Below, piece by piece: positions 1 to 11,612 of a stretch of DNA of 64,000 bases. The stretch spans positions 1,271,920 through 1,335,919 of the forward strand of contig NC_018395.1 in the NCBI RefSeq assembly GCF_000208865.1. Direction: 5' to 3'. The notes beneath the pieces were generated by a model, which worked only from the letters and a program-made list of their open reading frames with translations, did not search any database and was not told the origin of the DNA. Origin of the DNA: Neospora caninum Liverpool. Lineage: Eukaryota; Apicomplexa; Conoidasida; Eucoccidiorida; Sarcocystidae. Position 1 is the stretch's first letter. Every line of letters begins with the position of its first letter. The position numbers and the translations under genes were made by a program.

Positions 1-28
1 CGTCATGTTTGTGTTGCACGTCCCTCAG

Positions 29-2923
29 ACGCGCCGTCGAGTGGGGCTTTCCAGAGCGCGTGAGGCCGTACCGCACAGGCTTCACAACTTACGACATCAG
101 TTGGTATGCCGGAGTCTTGGACGTTGTGGTCATGATTCTTCCTGGGCCTTCTCCCCCTGCCGCGAAGATTCTTTCTCTCCAGGATTTGAAGCGCTTCCGA
201 CAGCTCCTTGGTGAGCGAAAGGCGACGGATCGCGACGGCGCGCGCAGCCTCGACGATCTCCACTTTTGTTGGGCACTTTGCAACTCAGGAATTCCAACAG
301 ATTGGCATCCGGCATGCACCTGAGAGAGCGTCCCACGCCCGAGCCACGCGTCACAGCGCTCGTGGCGGGGGTCTGGAAACAAACGTTCTCCCTTCTCCGC
401 TTCTCTCACCCTCGGTTGGAATCAAAAAGATGGTCTCGCTGTGTGTTGTCAACCGAGGGCCCTCATAGGGTCGAAAGGGTTTTGTTTCTGAGACGTTTCT
501 GACGCGCCTCGCGTGTGTGTTTCGCAGGGGATATGCTGGAGGAACTGGAAGACAAAGAGCAGCTCTACGTAACGAAGAACCACCAGGTTGTCGTTTCTTC
601 GCTCCCCTTTGGGGCGGAACGGAGGCTCCTCTGCTGTCGAAAAGACTTCAACCTCTTTGCGGGTATCCACGACGAAGAAAACTGACACAAGGCTCGAGGC
701 ACAAACGCGGCCAACGCGTCTGCAAAAAACAAGTGATCCTCGATATCTGCGCAGCGGCATGCAAAAGGTTGTGGGGGCGTCTGTTCGGGGAGAGCGTCTC
801 CGGTGCCGATATCTGGACGCGCGTTTCCGTGTTCTGTCCACCTGTGTTTACATCTTTTTGAGCCGCCTCTCTCCTACGTGTAGAGTCTCGCCTGTCTCAC
901 TTTCTGCGGCGCTTTCTCTATCTCCATAGACGCGTCTTCCGGTGTTCCGATCAATCAACCGATCCTTCTTCATCTCGCCAGCCAGCTGCGTCTACTGTGT
1001 CCACGTACATCTAAATAAAAACGTGCAAAAACTGTGCACCTTTGTACATCTGTAGTAGACCAGTCTTCTGTAGAATGTGAATGTGTCTCCGGGAACATGT
1101 GTGTGTGTGGTTGCGTCGACTTGGGTTTCTTGTGGCGCATGCATGGCAGGGTCAGAGTGCACGTTCGTGTTTGATCGCGACGCCTCCGCCATCCTCAACC
1201 CGATTTCCGACGAGGAGACGGCGGCACTGCTTCTGGACGAATGCGCGCAAACAGTTTCTTCTGCTCGCCAAAGTGAGGATCCGTCGCTCTCTTTTCTTGT
1301 TTCTCCGTTTCCGAACGCGGCACACGCCTCCGGGGATCTTCAACTTCCTGCGGGGTCTAGACCCCGGCACCTCCCTCTGACGCGGGCGTGCACGCCTGGC
1401 AGTGTCGCCCACGCAACGCGGCAGAAACGCCACAGATACACCCCAGAAACGCCACGCTCCGTCGCGGTCTCGCCTCGCCCGTTGCCCGCCTTCCTCGGGA
1501 CTCCCTGTGAGGGGTATTTTTTCGTCCGATGAGAAAACAAAAGGCCTCTCCTTGGTTCTTCAAAGAGTTAGGGGCATCGTCGCTCGCAGAAATCTCCTCT
1601 TTGCGAGACGGAAGTGTCCTTTCCCGATCCGGAATGTGGTTTCGCTGCGCAGATCTCCTCCCGCACGAAAAGGCGCTTTTCCCTCAAGACTTCTCCCTCA
1701 AGACCGACGCCGCAGTCCGAGCCGAGGCGCTGCGCGAACTGCATGCAGCCGTCGCGGCCTCTGCGCTCGACGGCCCTCCAACGCCGGCGAGAGACGGCGC
1801 TGGAAAGGAGGGAAGCCGCGAAGAGAAAGGCAACCCCGGCGAGCGTGGCGTCGGCGCAGCGACAGCCAAAGATCGAGGGCATTTCCTCGCGGAGTTTCTC
1901 GGACGGAAAGGCGAAATTCTCCAAGGGTACCTCTTAGGGTCCCCCAACCCCGCAGTCATGGTAATCGCCGTCGGTGGCAAAGTCTGCTTTGTCTCCCACG
2001 ACCACGTCAAGAAAGTAAGACGATTTCAGCGAGGCAATTCCAGGAGCCTCACGAGGTTGCGAGTCTTCTGGGAAGAGGCCGCGTGCGGCGCAGCCTCGCG
2101 TTTCCTTGTTTTTCGACGGCAAGTTCGCTTTTCGTCTTCCACTCTGCGTTCTCCGGCCGGGTTCCGTGCGTTCGCCGTCTGGGCTTGTCGCATTCCTCTG
2201 TCAGTGTGCAGTCATTTCCGAACCTCCTGTGTCTGACGCAGACTCGCACGGTGTTCCGCGTTGCTTCCAACTGTTTCCGATGTGCTTCCAAGTCTTTCGG
2301 AGTTCCTCGCTCGCCTTGCCCCGTCTCTCCGCTCCTCTGCCGTCGTCCTGAGCTGTCCCTGAACCCCCCCCCCCCCCGTCGGGGCAGCGGGGCCGACCCT
2401 GCATGCGGCCTCGTAGCTCCCCGCTTCTGTTTCTTTTCTTCTTCTCTTCCAGGTTTACCGCGCCTCGCCCGTGGTTTCCCCGTGGTCCTCGCGTTCCTCG
2501 GCTGTCGACGGCGACTTCACTCTGCGCTCGTCCTTCGAGTCGCCGCGTTCGGAAAGGCGAGGAAGGTTTGCTTCGCCGCTGGAGCCGCCAGACGGGCGCG
2601 GGGCGCGTGCGCGCGGCCGGAAGGCCCCAGCGGGCTCTTCAGGCGCGGCGAGTGGTCGATCGCTGGTTTCGCGCGAAGACGAGGCGGAGGCGGAAGACGC
2701 CGGAGACACTCGCGATCTGTTCGACTCCGGTCGGAGTGCTGGCGTGCACGAAGAGGAAGGCGACGCCTTCGACGTGGAAGACGAAGTGCCCGACGGCGAG
2801 GATTTCGGAGACCCGGAAGAGGCGAGTCCCTTCGAGCGACCCGACGAGGCCGAGGAGACGCGAGACGAGTTCGACGAACCCGACTACGATGCGTACGAGG
2901 AAGGCAGCGACGATGAAGAGTGA
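29..2923 (+). CDS. Unrecognised protein with acidic C-terminus, 3' part (multi-exon, cut by window edge)
   Basis: Only the 3' part is in the window; the start lies to the left. Exons that splice in one consistent phase are 29-59, 183-210, 528-662, 930-1004, 1150-1272, 1590-2014 and 2453-2923, ending in TGA. The first part reads as a folded domain (for example VEWGFPER, DKEQLYVTKNHQVVVSSLPF and ECTFVFDRDASAILNP). A second folded stretch contains GMWFRCADLLPHEKALFPQD and later VMVIAVGGKVCFVSHDHVKK. The last 90 or so residues are dominated by Asp and Glu and end in GSDDEE. I do not recognise the family and assign no function. The acidic tail would fit a nuclear or chromatin-associated protein, but that is only inference. 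The gene converges on the phospholipase gene to its right. Exons 29-59 and 183-210 are short and the least certain. Confidence 0.7.
2364..2377. repeat. Poly-C run in an intron
   Basis: Fourteen consecutive C bases lie in the last intron of the left-edge gene, about 75 bases before its acceptor at 2452. Such runs are prone to length variation and sequencing error. Confidence 0.9.
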
Positions 2924-4947
2924 AGGAACAGGAGAGACGGTTCTGAAGACGATAGGAAGCAGCAAAAAAAGGAACTTCGAGCACGAAAAGACGCAAAAGG
3001 ACGCGAACGCAGAGGGCAAGGAAGAGGCCGAGGACGAAGTTGAGGAAACGTGGGAGAGGCTGTTTTTGTGGAGATGAAGGCCTTGCAGTGGGGGAGCTCT
3101 CGAGTTGATGTCGGCCGACATTTGTTTGAAGTTCGAAAAACCTCAACGTTTTTTGTCAACACAGCGCGCCTCGGGGAAACGCCCGGCTTTTTGTCCCCCG
3201 TTGCTTGTCCGTATTTGATGGGAGACGAGCGTCTCTTGGGGTAAGTGATAACAGGAATCCATAAATACTACGCCGAGAACGTCGCCGGCGTGGAATAACC
3301 TTAATGTCGTAGGATATGGAAATCCAACACTTTCAGCTGTCTTAAGCTGTCCAGTGGGGTACCTTGGCGTTCCGCGCTGCTCTCAGCCTGCACGGCCGTC
3401 ACACGAGCAGACTCCTTTTGCATTTGTGCCAAGCTGAGAAAGCGAATCTGAGAGGAACGCGCGCGCGCTGCGTGCGCGTCACCTTTTTCTGACAGCGATA
3501 GACCCGACCGCAATCGCAAGTTCCAAAACCGCGGGGAAACCGTTCTTCGACCGGCTTTTCCTCTGGAAAGCGGCGTGGGCGAGTCTCTCAAGGAAGCCAG
3601 GTTATCGGAAGAGGAGGAGAACTCCCCGGCTCTCCACGCCTGCGCGGGGCCCGCGTCAGTCGCGGGTTTTCTCTACAACTGAATTTCTAAGTTTTTTTCC
3701 ACTCCATGTCTGTGTGTCGACGCAAGGCCACGTTGCCCAACTCACCGCGCTCCCTCAACTGGCTGCGGAGACACGGCCTTCACGGGCGTGCGCGTGGCGA
3801 GAGGAACGCGACCTGGAACACGGGAAACCAGAGAACAACTCGTTCACGCATGCGGTTTTTCCGGGGGACGATGCGACCGCCAGAGCGCTTCGAAAATGCG
3901 GCGCATGCATGAGTTCCTTCGCGGTGAAGCGCAAAACGACTCTCGCCTGAGTCCGAAAAACCCTTGTCCGGGGATGCGAAACAACGAACACCTCACTCCT
4001 CTGCTCACAGGTGCGTGCGCCGCAAACGCAGCAGACAGGCACGTGGCCAGGCGCAACCCTCTCTTGACAAGCGAAAACAACAAGGAAAGTCTCACAAACG
4101 ATGGACTTACAGGGCGACCATACAGCCAAACAAACACATACACATACATACACATACATATACATATATATATATATATATATACATATATATGTCTACT
4201 CGGGACAATTTAGATGGAGACGGATACACTTACGGTACGTATGCAGATGCCTATATATTTATGAAGGATCATGTCCAGATCCAAATGTGTTTCGATGTGC
4301 ATGCAGTGTGTGCATGCGTGGGAAAAAAGCACGGCATAACGAAAGCGTTTGTCAGGCCCCGTGCCGTGCCGTCTACCTGGGCAGTTTGCGTACGTTTTTC
4401 TTTCTTGTCGGTCCCGCGCGGCTGCGCACTGTGAGGGGGTTTTTCTTGGACAAGCGCATGCCGCATGTCAAAAGGCCCGTTGCATATGCGCGAGACGCAC
4501 TTTGATACATGCACACACATCCGGAGGGGCGGGCACTTTATGGGGTCTGTGCTCGCGGCGTCGAAAGTGACGCCTACCAACAGAAAATGAACACAGAGAG
4601 TGCGTCTTGAACGCGCCTTTGACCCTCTCCCGCGTCGCTTCGCACTCCAGATTCCCGTTCCCTTCTCTGGCGTGCGCACATCACGGCCACATGTTTGGAG
4701 AGATGCTTCGAGTTTATGCGACGTCGCCGTCGGCTGTATGCGCGCTACACACATCGGCGCGTGTTCGACGACCCATCTTCCCCCCGTCCTCGAGTCCCCC
4801 TGTGCCTTCATTCTCTTCCCGCTCTCGTTTCTGCGTGGTCCATCACACCCCTCGACCCGCTTCCTTCTCTTTCCCTACGAGGACATCCCGTGTCCCCCCT
4901 CTTCTTTCTTCCTTTTCCACGGTTTTGCGTCTTCTGATCCCTTTCTC
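2924..4947. other. Convergent intergenic region (3' UTRs of both neighbours)
   Basis: This 2-kb stretch lies between the stop codon of the left-edge gene (+) and the stop codon of the phospholipase gene (-). It should hold the 3' UTRs of both. Open frames here are short, overlap on both strands and show no family features. The only structure I see is the CA/TA microsatellite at 4131-4193. Confidence 0.6.
4131..4193. repeat. CA/TA microsatellite
   Basis: Alternating (ACAT)-type units grade into a pure TA run in the middle. It lies in the convergent intergenic region, so it should not affect coding sequence. Confidence 0.95.
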
Positions 4948-7900
4948 CTACACGCCGCGCACCGATCCCTGCGAAGGTGACCGTCGGCTCTCCATCGCCG
5001 CCTCGTGGAGCATCGCTTGTTCCTCTCGCAAATGCGACTCTTGGTTGGTGGCGAGAGCCTCTCTGCGCTGCATCTCCGCAGTGTCGAGCTCGGCACGCTC
5101 CGCCAACTGCATGCGTCGCCGTTCTTCCCGTGCCTTCTCGGCTGCCTCGATCTCTTCCTCCAGATGCGTGTGAATCGTTTGCAGCACGACCTGGACCCCA
5201 GTCGGCGGCACCAAGTACTCTTCCGCTTCGTCTTCTCGCTCGGCGTCTCCCGCCCCGCGTCTCGCTGTCTCCGTGTCTCCTGTCCGTCGGCCCCGTCTCC
5301 TCGCCCCGTCTTCACGCGTCGCCGGAGGCCCGTAGTCATGCAGAGACACCGACCGCGAAGACGCAGGAGACTGAGGGAGTCGCGTTGCGCCTCGCGCCGA
5401 GATGAACGCCTGTCTGTGCAACTCTTGGTGCTCAGACCGCGCCGAGAGGACATCCAGGACCTTTTCGGCGAACGAAAATGTAACGCCTTGGCCTTCCGGG
5501 GTTGAGACGGAAGCGCCCGCCCCACTCGACGCTCTCGCACTGCGCTTCCCCGCCAACCACGACCAAAGAGATCTTTGCTGGCCCGTGGACGACTCCGAAG
5601 AAGCGGAAGAACGCCCCGCAGAAGACGTGAGCGGAGACTCTCCGAGAGACGAGCGCGTTGGCGGGAAGGTGACCGCGAAGGGTGTAGATTGTCTCTCGTG
5701 AGCGTTTAGTTGCGTTGGAGGGTTTGAAGCCTGGATGTCTCGTGTTCGCTCTCTAACCCTCTCCAGGCTCCCGTCTCCTTCCCCCTCCAGAGTCTCCTTC
5801 GACCCCTCGCGGACCGCGCTTCTCCCACCTTCTTCCGCGCCCCGCGCGTTCCCCTCTGCCTTCCCGCAGTCGCCTCCGCCCTCGCTCACATCGCCCTCCT
5901 TGTCTCTTCCTGCCTGAGGCTCCCGGGGAGAAATCGCGGTAAGAAAGCTGTTCCAGATTCCGCTTCGTGCATGCGGCTTCCGTCTGCCGCTGGGCAGCCC
6001 GTCTCGCGTTCCCGTGTGGTCCTCCCCTTCCTCCCTTTCTTCCATCATCGCGCCGACATCTTCCCATTCGTCCTCCGTCTCCTGGTCTCCTTCGCCTTTT
6101 ACGCTTTCGCCCACGCCCGCCAAGCCTCGTTCGTCTCCCTCCTCGTCGTCCCTTGTTTCGCGGAGTTTGCTGACCAGCTCGGCGAGGCGCCGCCGCGTCT
6201 CTGGGTTGTCCAGGAAGAACCGCTCCGCGAGGCCTTTCAACACGTCCAGCTTCTCCGAACGCGTCTCGTCGATGGACCAGTTTCCGCCAATGTCGGGGTT
6301 GAATCGGAAGTAGACCGAGGGCGGCAGCAAGTCCGCGAGGAGGTCGTGGACCGCCTCTGTGTTTGTTGCGCAGTTCGCTAGCTGCGCGAGGAGCGTCTCC
6401 CACCCGCCCAAACCGAGGAGCGCCGACCAGCCGCCTGCCGCGTCTTTCTCCGGCGCTTCCGCGGGCGGCGTCTGCTCGAGGTGCTTGAGGGAGTCGCCGC
6501 GCGACGGCGAGGAGAAGGACGACGGGAACTTCCCGGTCCCAATGCTCACGACCAAGTCGATCGGGACGTCTGCGCCGTACAGGCCGCGGGCTTCCGCGAG
6601 CGCAACCGCTGTCGGATTGTTCGCCAGCAGCGCGCCGTCCGAGAACGCCTGGCCTTCCCAGAAAATCCCCGAGAAGAAACCTGGCGCCGCCGTCGTCGCC
6701 CGCAGCGCGTCCTTCACCAGGATCCGCGAAGAGCCTGCGTGCCGACTGCCGCGGGACGGCACGAGAAGAAACGACGTGGGCGAAGGGAGGGGCGCACTCC
6801 ACGGGTTCGGGCCTGCGCGCGACCGGGGAAGTGGAGACTTCCGAGGTGGGCGGAAGAACTGCATGAAGCGGGAAAAACCGCTGTGCGGCGAGGCCGGGAC
6901 ACGCTTCGTCGGGCCGCCTCCGTTTCCCTCGCTCCCTGCCGGCACCTCTCCGGCTTCGGTCCCTCCCGTTGACCACCAGCGGGCGAAGAAAGCGCCGAGT
7001 CCTTTCTCGCTCGGTCGCCCGGCCGACCGCGCGGCGGGTCCCGCGGCAGCCTTCCCCTGCGGTTCCTCGCGCGCGCCGGGCGGATGCTCCGCCTTCACGA
7101 GTTCCACGGGAAAGTTGTAGTTTCGCCACACCATCACTTGCGTCGGGTTCGGCGAGGCGACCGTGCTGACGCAGAAGACTTTCGGGCACGTGGGGTCGGC
7201 GGCGAAGTCCACCATTCGGCGTCTCCCCCAGGCCTTCTCGAGGATCCCTTCCCACCCTTTCTCGTTGTACAGCGCTTGGCGGAGGACGAGCCTCGCGCCA
7301 GTCACCGCCGCCGAGTCGCGAACGAAAATTTCCCGAATCAGCAAGTCGTACAGCCGCTCGGTCTCCGTCACAGTCGCCTTCTCGAGGCCGAGCAACGCGG
7401 CGATCACGCCCCCCGTCGACGTTCCGCAAATGATGTCGAACGTCTCGTGCACCTCTCGCCCGACGCAGGCCACGATCTGCTTCAAGAGCGCGATGCTCAG
7501 CACGCCGCGCGTCCCCCCCCCGTCGAAACAGAGGATGCGCAAACCGCGTTTCCTCCCGGCCGGCGAGAGCCCCCGCGCGGGAGACCCGCAAGCGGGGTCC
7601 GGGACAGAGTGGAAGCCGAGCACGGCCCGAAGGACAGAGAGGAAGCGGAGGCGCCGGGCGACGCGCGCGGGCGCGCGCGCGTGGCGAAGCACCGGAGGCG
7701 CCACGGAGAAGGAGAACGGAGACGAGGGAGGAGCCGGTCGCGGGAGTTTGACGACGCCGCGGAGGTCCCGAGACAGCGCGCAGAGCAGCACGTACAGTCC
7801 CGTGTGGGTTTGCAGGATGTTCAGCCAGTCGGCAGAAAGGACACACAGCACGTAGAGCATCTCCAAGCCTGCCGCTTCGCCCTGTTCTTCCCAGGCAGAG

Positions 7901-10900
7901 AGAGAGAGAGTCCGAGCCGCTCCGCGAGCCGTGTTGTGCCGCGTCTGAACGGACGCCCACAGAGCACTTACCAGGAGGTCGACGAGCGCCTTTCTTTCTC
8001 CCCGCCGTTTCTCCCGGTCGCTCTTCTCTCCGCTTTCGTCTCGCTGCTTCGGGAGAGGCTCTGCAGTTCCGCGCGCGCCGTCCCTGGCCTCCCGCGTCTC
8101 CGTCTCGGGGCAGGCGTTCCGGCCCTCCTTCGCTGGCCAGCTTCCTGCAGTCCTCGCCAGCTCGTCAGCAGTGAGCGCGACGTGGCTCCACCGTCCCGTC
8201 AGGATGCGCAGGAGCGTGTGGAGGGACCGGCTTCGGACTTCCTCGTGAGTCGACTGCGCACCCGAGAGAAGCAAACGCAGGCCCTCGATCCGCAGCAGCT
8301 TCTCCGCCCGCTTGAGCTCTCTTTCTCGCTCTCGCTTCGAGAAATCTTGCTCTTCGCCACGCAGCAGCGGACAGGACGGCGAAACGAAACGCGCGACCGA
8401 ACGAACCAAGTCTGGCCCACGAAACAACGCAACAATCTCAAGTGGAGAGGAAGAAAGAGAAGAAGGCGCATCTGTTTCCTGGTGGGCTGGGAAGTAGACT
8501 CCAAGGAGTCCCCATTCGTCGTCGCCGGCTCGTGCGCTGGTAGTTCGTCCACCTTTTCTTTCTTCTTGCGAGATTCCTATTCCGCCTTCAGTCACGAAGA
8601 ACGAGCGATCGTGGAGAATGTCCGCCAGGTCTGCTTCGGCACTGTTTTCAGTCGGACTGTCTTTCTTTGTTTCCGAACCCAAAGAGCGCAGAGGCCTCGT
8701 GGCGCGTTGCGCCTTTGCAGGTTTTTCAGTGAGAGGAGCAAATTCTCCCAACCCGTGTGTCTCGCTCATGTCTTGTTCTTCCCTTTCTTCCTCCGACGTC
8801 ACGGTTGCCGGGCCTTCTCTATCCGGTCCCCAGTCCCGCGCACCATATCTCTCTTCTTTCTTCTCCTCTCCCTCCACGGTATCCTCTGCTCTCGCTTCTT
8901 CCTGCTCGGTCTCTCGCTCTTCTCTTTCTTCCTCTCTCTTGTCTCTCTTTCTTCGTTCTGCGAGCCGAGCCCGGAGGGAATCGAGGAGTTTGCCGTGAGG
9001 GTCAGCAGCGCCCACGGATGTCTGGACGATCTCCGTTTCCTGCTCCGGGTTTGCCGACAGGAGAACGGGGATCCAGAGCACGCGCGGACTCCTCTCCCGC
9101 GCGGCTTTCTCCGAGAAGCTGCCGCAGGCGCCATGGCCTGCAGAAGACAGCGGCGCGCTTTGCCTCTGCGGCCTTTCCCCTTCTTCCCCCTCCGGAGAGT
9201 CGTTAGCGACGCGCTTCGCGGGCGATGGAGATGAAGAAAGCGGCGAGTCGGCAGGCGTGCCTTCCCCCTTTGCCTCGCCTGCCGGCGGACTGCTCGCCTC
9301 ACGAGGGCCTTGTTTGTCCTGCTGGGAAAGACCGAGGAGACGCGAAAAGAAGGCTCCTCGCGAGGCTCGATGACAGTCAGGCGCGCGAGACGTCGAACGG
9401 GCCCCGAGGGGCTCTTCTCCAGCGTCCGTCCCGTCTGGCGGCGCAGATGAAGAAGGAGACCGCGGCGACGAAGAAGGCAGGTCGGAGCGCTCGGCGGCTT
9501 CCTCTGCGTCGTTACGAGCGGATGCAGATCTCGGTGAGAGGCCCAGCGACGGTCCTCTCGCTACCGTGTCAGACGTGTCTCTGCCTTCTGTCTCTTCTAC
9601 CCCACGGGCTCCTTCAGGACTCGAGAGCAGATGCAGAATCGCGGCGACCAGCCGGTCCTCTTCTTTTTCTGGAGCCCGCGACGCGTCGCCGCTCCCCCCC
9701 ACGGCCCTCTCTCTTCGACGATCGCGACTCGGAGGCTCTGCCTCGTCCAGGGGCGTCTCCCGGCGTGCTCTCCTTTCCGTTTCTCCGACCCCCGTCCCCT
9801 GTTCGCTGTCGCCGCGTCTCGCGCTCAGCTCGTCTTCGTCACCTTCACGGCGCGCTCGCGAGTGTGCTCCCCCTGCAACGCGTGTCCGCACCTTCTGACT
9901 GCTTCGCTGCTCTGCCATGTCCTTTTCTTCTCGTGTCCTCCTGGGAGGCGCCGCCTCAGGCACTTCCACGCGGTTCTCTCCGTTCTCTCTCTCAGGCTCA
10001 GTCGGCTCTCCGGCCTTCTCTCGCGTCGTGGATCCCTTCGGTTCCGTGACTTGTCCATCTTGGCTCTCGCTCGCCGCGTTCTCCTCCCCTTCCTCAGCCT
10101 CTGCCGCCAGACGCGTCTCTCGGTCTGTCTCCGCGTCGCGTCCCTCTGTCTCTCTCGCGCCTCCGGTGTCTCCTCTTCTTGTCTCCCCTGCCCTCGTTCG
10201 AAGCTCAACTTTCCCTTCTTGTGCATCCACCTTCGCTTCGGCCTCTCCACCAGTCCCACCTCCAGCTTCGACGTGCGCAGTTTCTCTCTCTCCTCTCCCT
10301 TCTTCCCTGTCTTCTTCCCTGTCGCCTTCACCGTCGGCGCTCTCTGCTTCGGTCCGCTCGTCTCTCTCTCCGGCCCTGCGATCTGCAAAGCTCGCGGGCG
10401 CGGTGTGTGCGCCGAGAGGCAGGAGAGAAGGCGAGGGAGAAAAGCGAGGAGGGGAGGAACCCAAGTTAGAGGCGTCGTCGCCGCATGTGCCTTCTTCCGC
10501 AGTTGAGAGTGTGTCACAGGGCGCGGCGGGGGACGGAGAAGCGAAGGCTACAGGAGATCGCCTTTCGGCAGGTCCGAGGCGCACGGACACCGGGGCCTTT
10601 CCCACTTGGCCAGTTGCCTCTTCTTCTGAATTGCTGCGACTTCGATGCGTTCTCTCTCTCTGGGCCCGGTCGAGGACGTCTCTCTCTTCTGCGCGCTTCC
10701 CCTGCAGCCGCGCGAGAACCGCCATCAGCGCGGGGGCCCGCGCGTGCGTGTTCACTGCATGCGGAATCTCCTTCGCGAGAAGGTGAATCAGAAGCAGCGC
10801 ACTTTTTCTCGCGTCTCTCTGCTGCGTGCGCAGCTGTCTCAGCAGCGCCTCTCTCCCTTGTTCCTCCGCGTCTCCACGCGTTCGCGCGTGAACGTCTTTC

Positions 10901-11564
10901 GTCAACTCCGCCCGCCCCGCGCCGTTTCGACCTGCCGACTCGGGTGGCCCCTGAAGGCCCGCTTTCCGCCTCTCAGGAAAGTCTCTCTTCTCGCCTTCGG
11001 CCGTTCTCCACATCCACCGCCGCCACAGCGGAGGCGGCGCGTTCCTGCCATCCGAGCGGAGGGCGGCGAGTGAGAGAGACTCCTGCTCGGAGTCGGAGAG
11101 AAGAAACGGAAGAAGCGCAGGAACGACGTCCTCGTCCAGCATTTGGTACCAGAGGGCCGGCTTCGGTCGAGCGACAGGCTCATCTGGAGAGACAGGCGCT
11201 GGCGAGGCAGCCTGGGCGATGCGCAGGAGACTCTGCACGATCTGCGCGCGAGTTCCGACAGACAACGCGTCGCCTCGGAAGAGGAGCGTTCGAATCAGAA
11301 TGCTGCTTGCTGTGAGAAGACGCGGCAGAAGCAGCACGAAGAAAGGGGTTGGGGAACAACCGAGAAAAGCCGCGAAACTTTACAGAGCCATCGACACCGC
11401 AAACACACACACTCAGCTTAGCCGGTGCGGAGGACCCCGAGACGTTCAAAAGAACACGCGCAGAGAGAGGTATGCATGCACCCACAATGCGTACCGTGTT
11501 ACGTGTTTTGGACACATTCCGGCGGTACATATACATATACAATTACATACACACACACACACAT

Positions 11565-11612
<48 letters not shown>

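Noticed and set aside
1402..2916. 504-codon open frame on the + strand
   Set aside because: It overlaps exons 1590-2014 and 2453-2923 in another frame and is almost wholly Arg/Ser/Pro, the signature of a shifted frame in GC-rich coding DNA. The acidic-tail frame splices consistently and it does not.
5753..7960. 735-codon open frame on the - strand
   Set aside because: Same strand as the phospholipase but shifted frame, Arg/Gly-rich, with no family motif. The patatin motifs all lie in the other frame.
7084..9234. 716-codon open frame on the + strand
   Set aside because: Antisense to the phospholipase catalytic region. Composition is Arg/Pro/Ser-rich and it shows no domain; it stays open because of high GC content.
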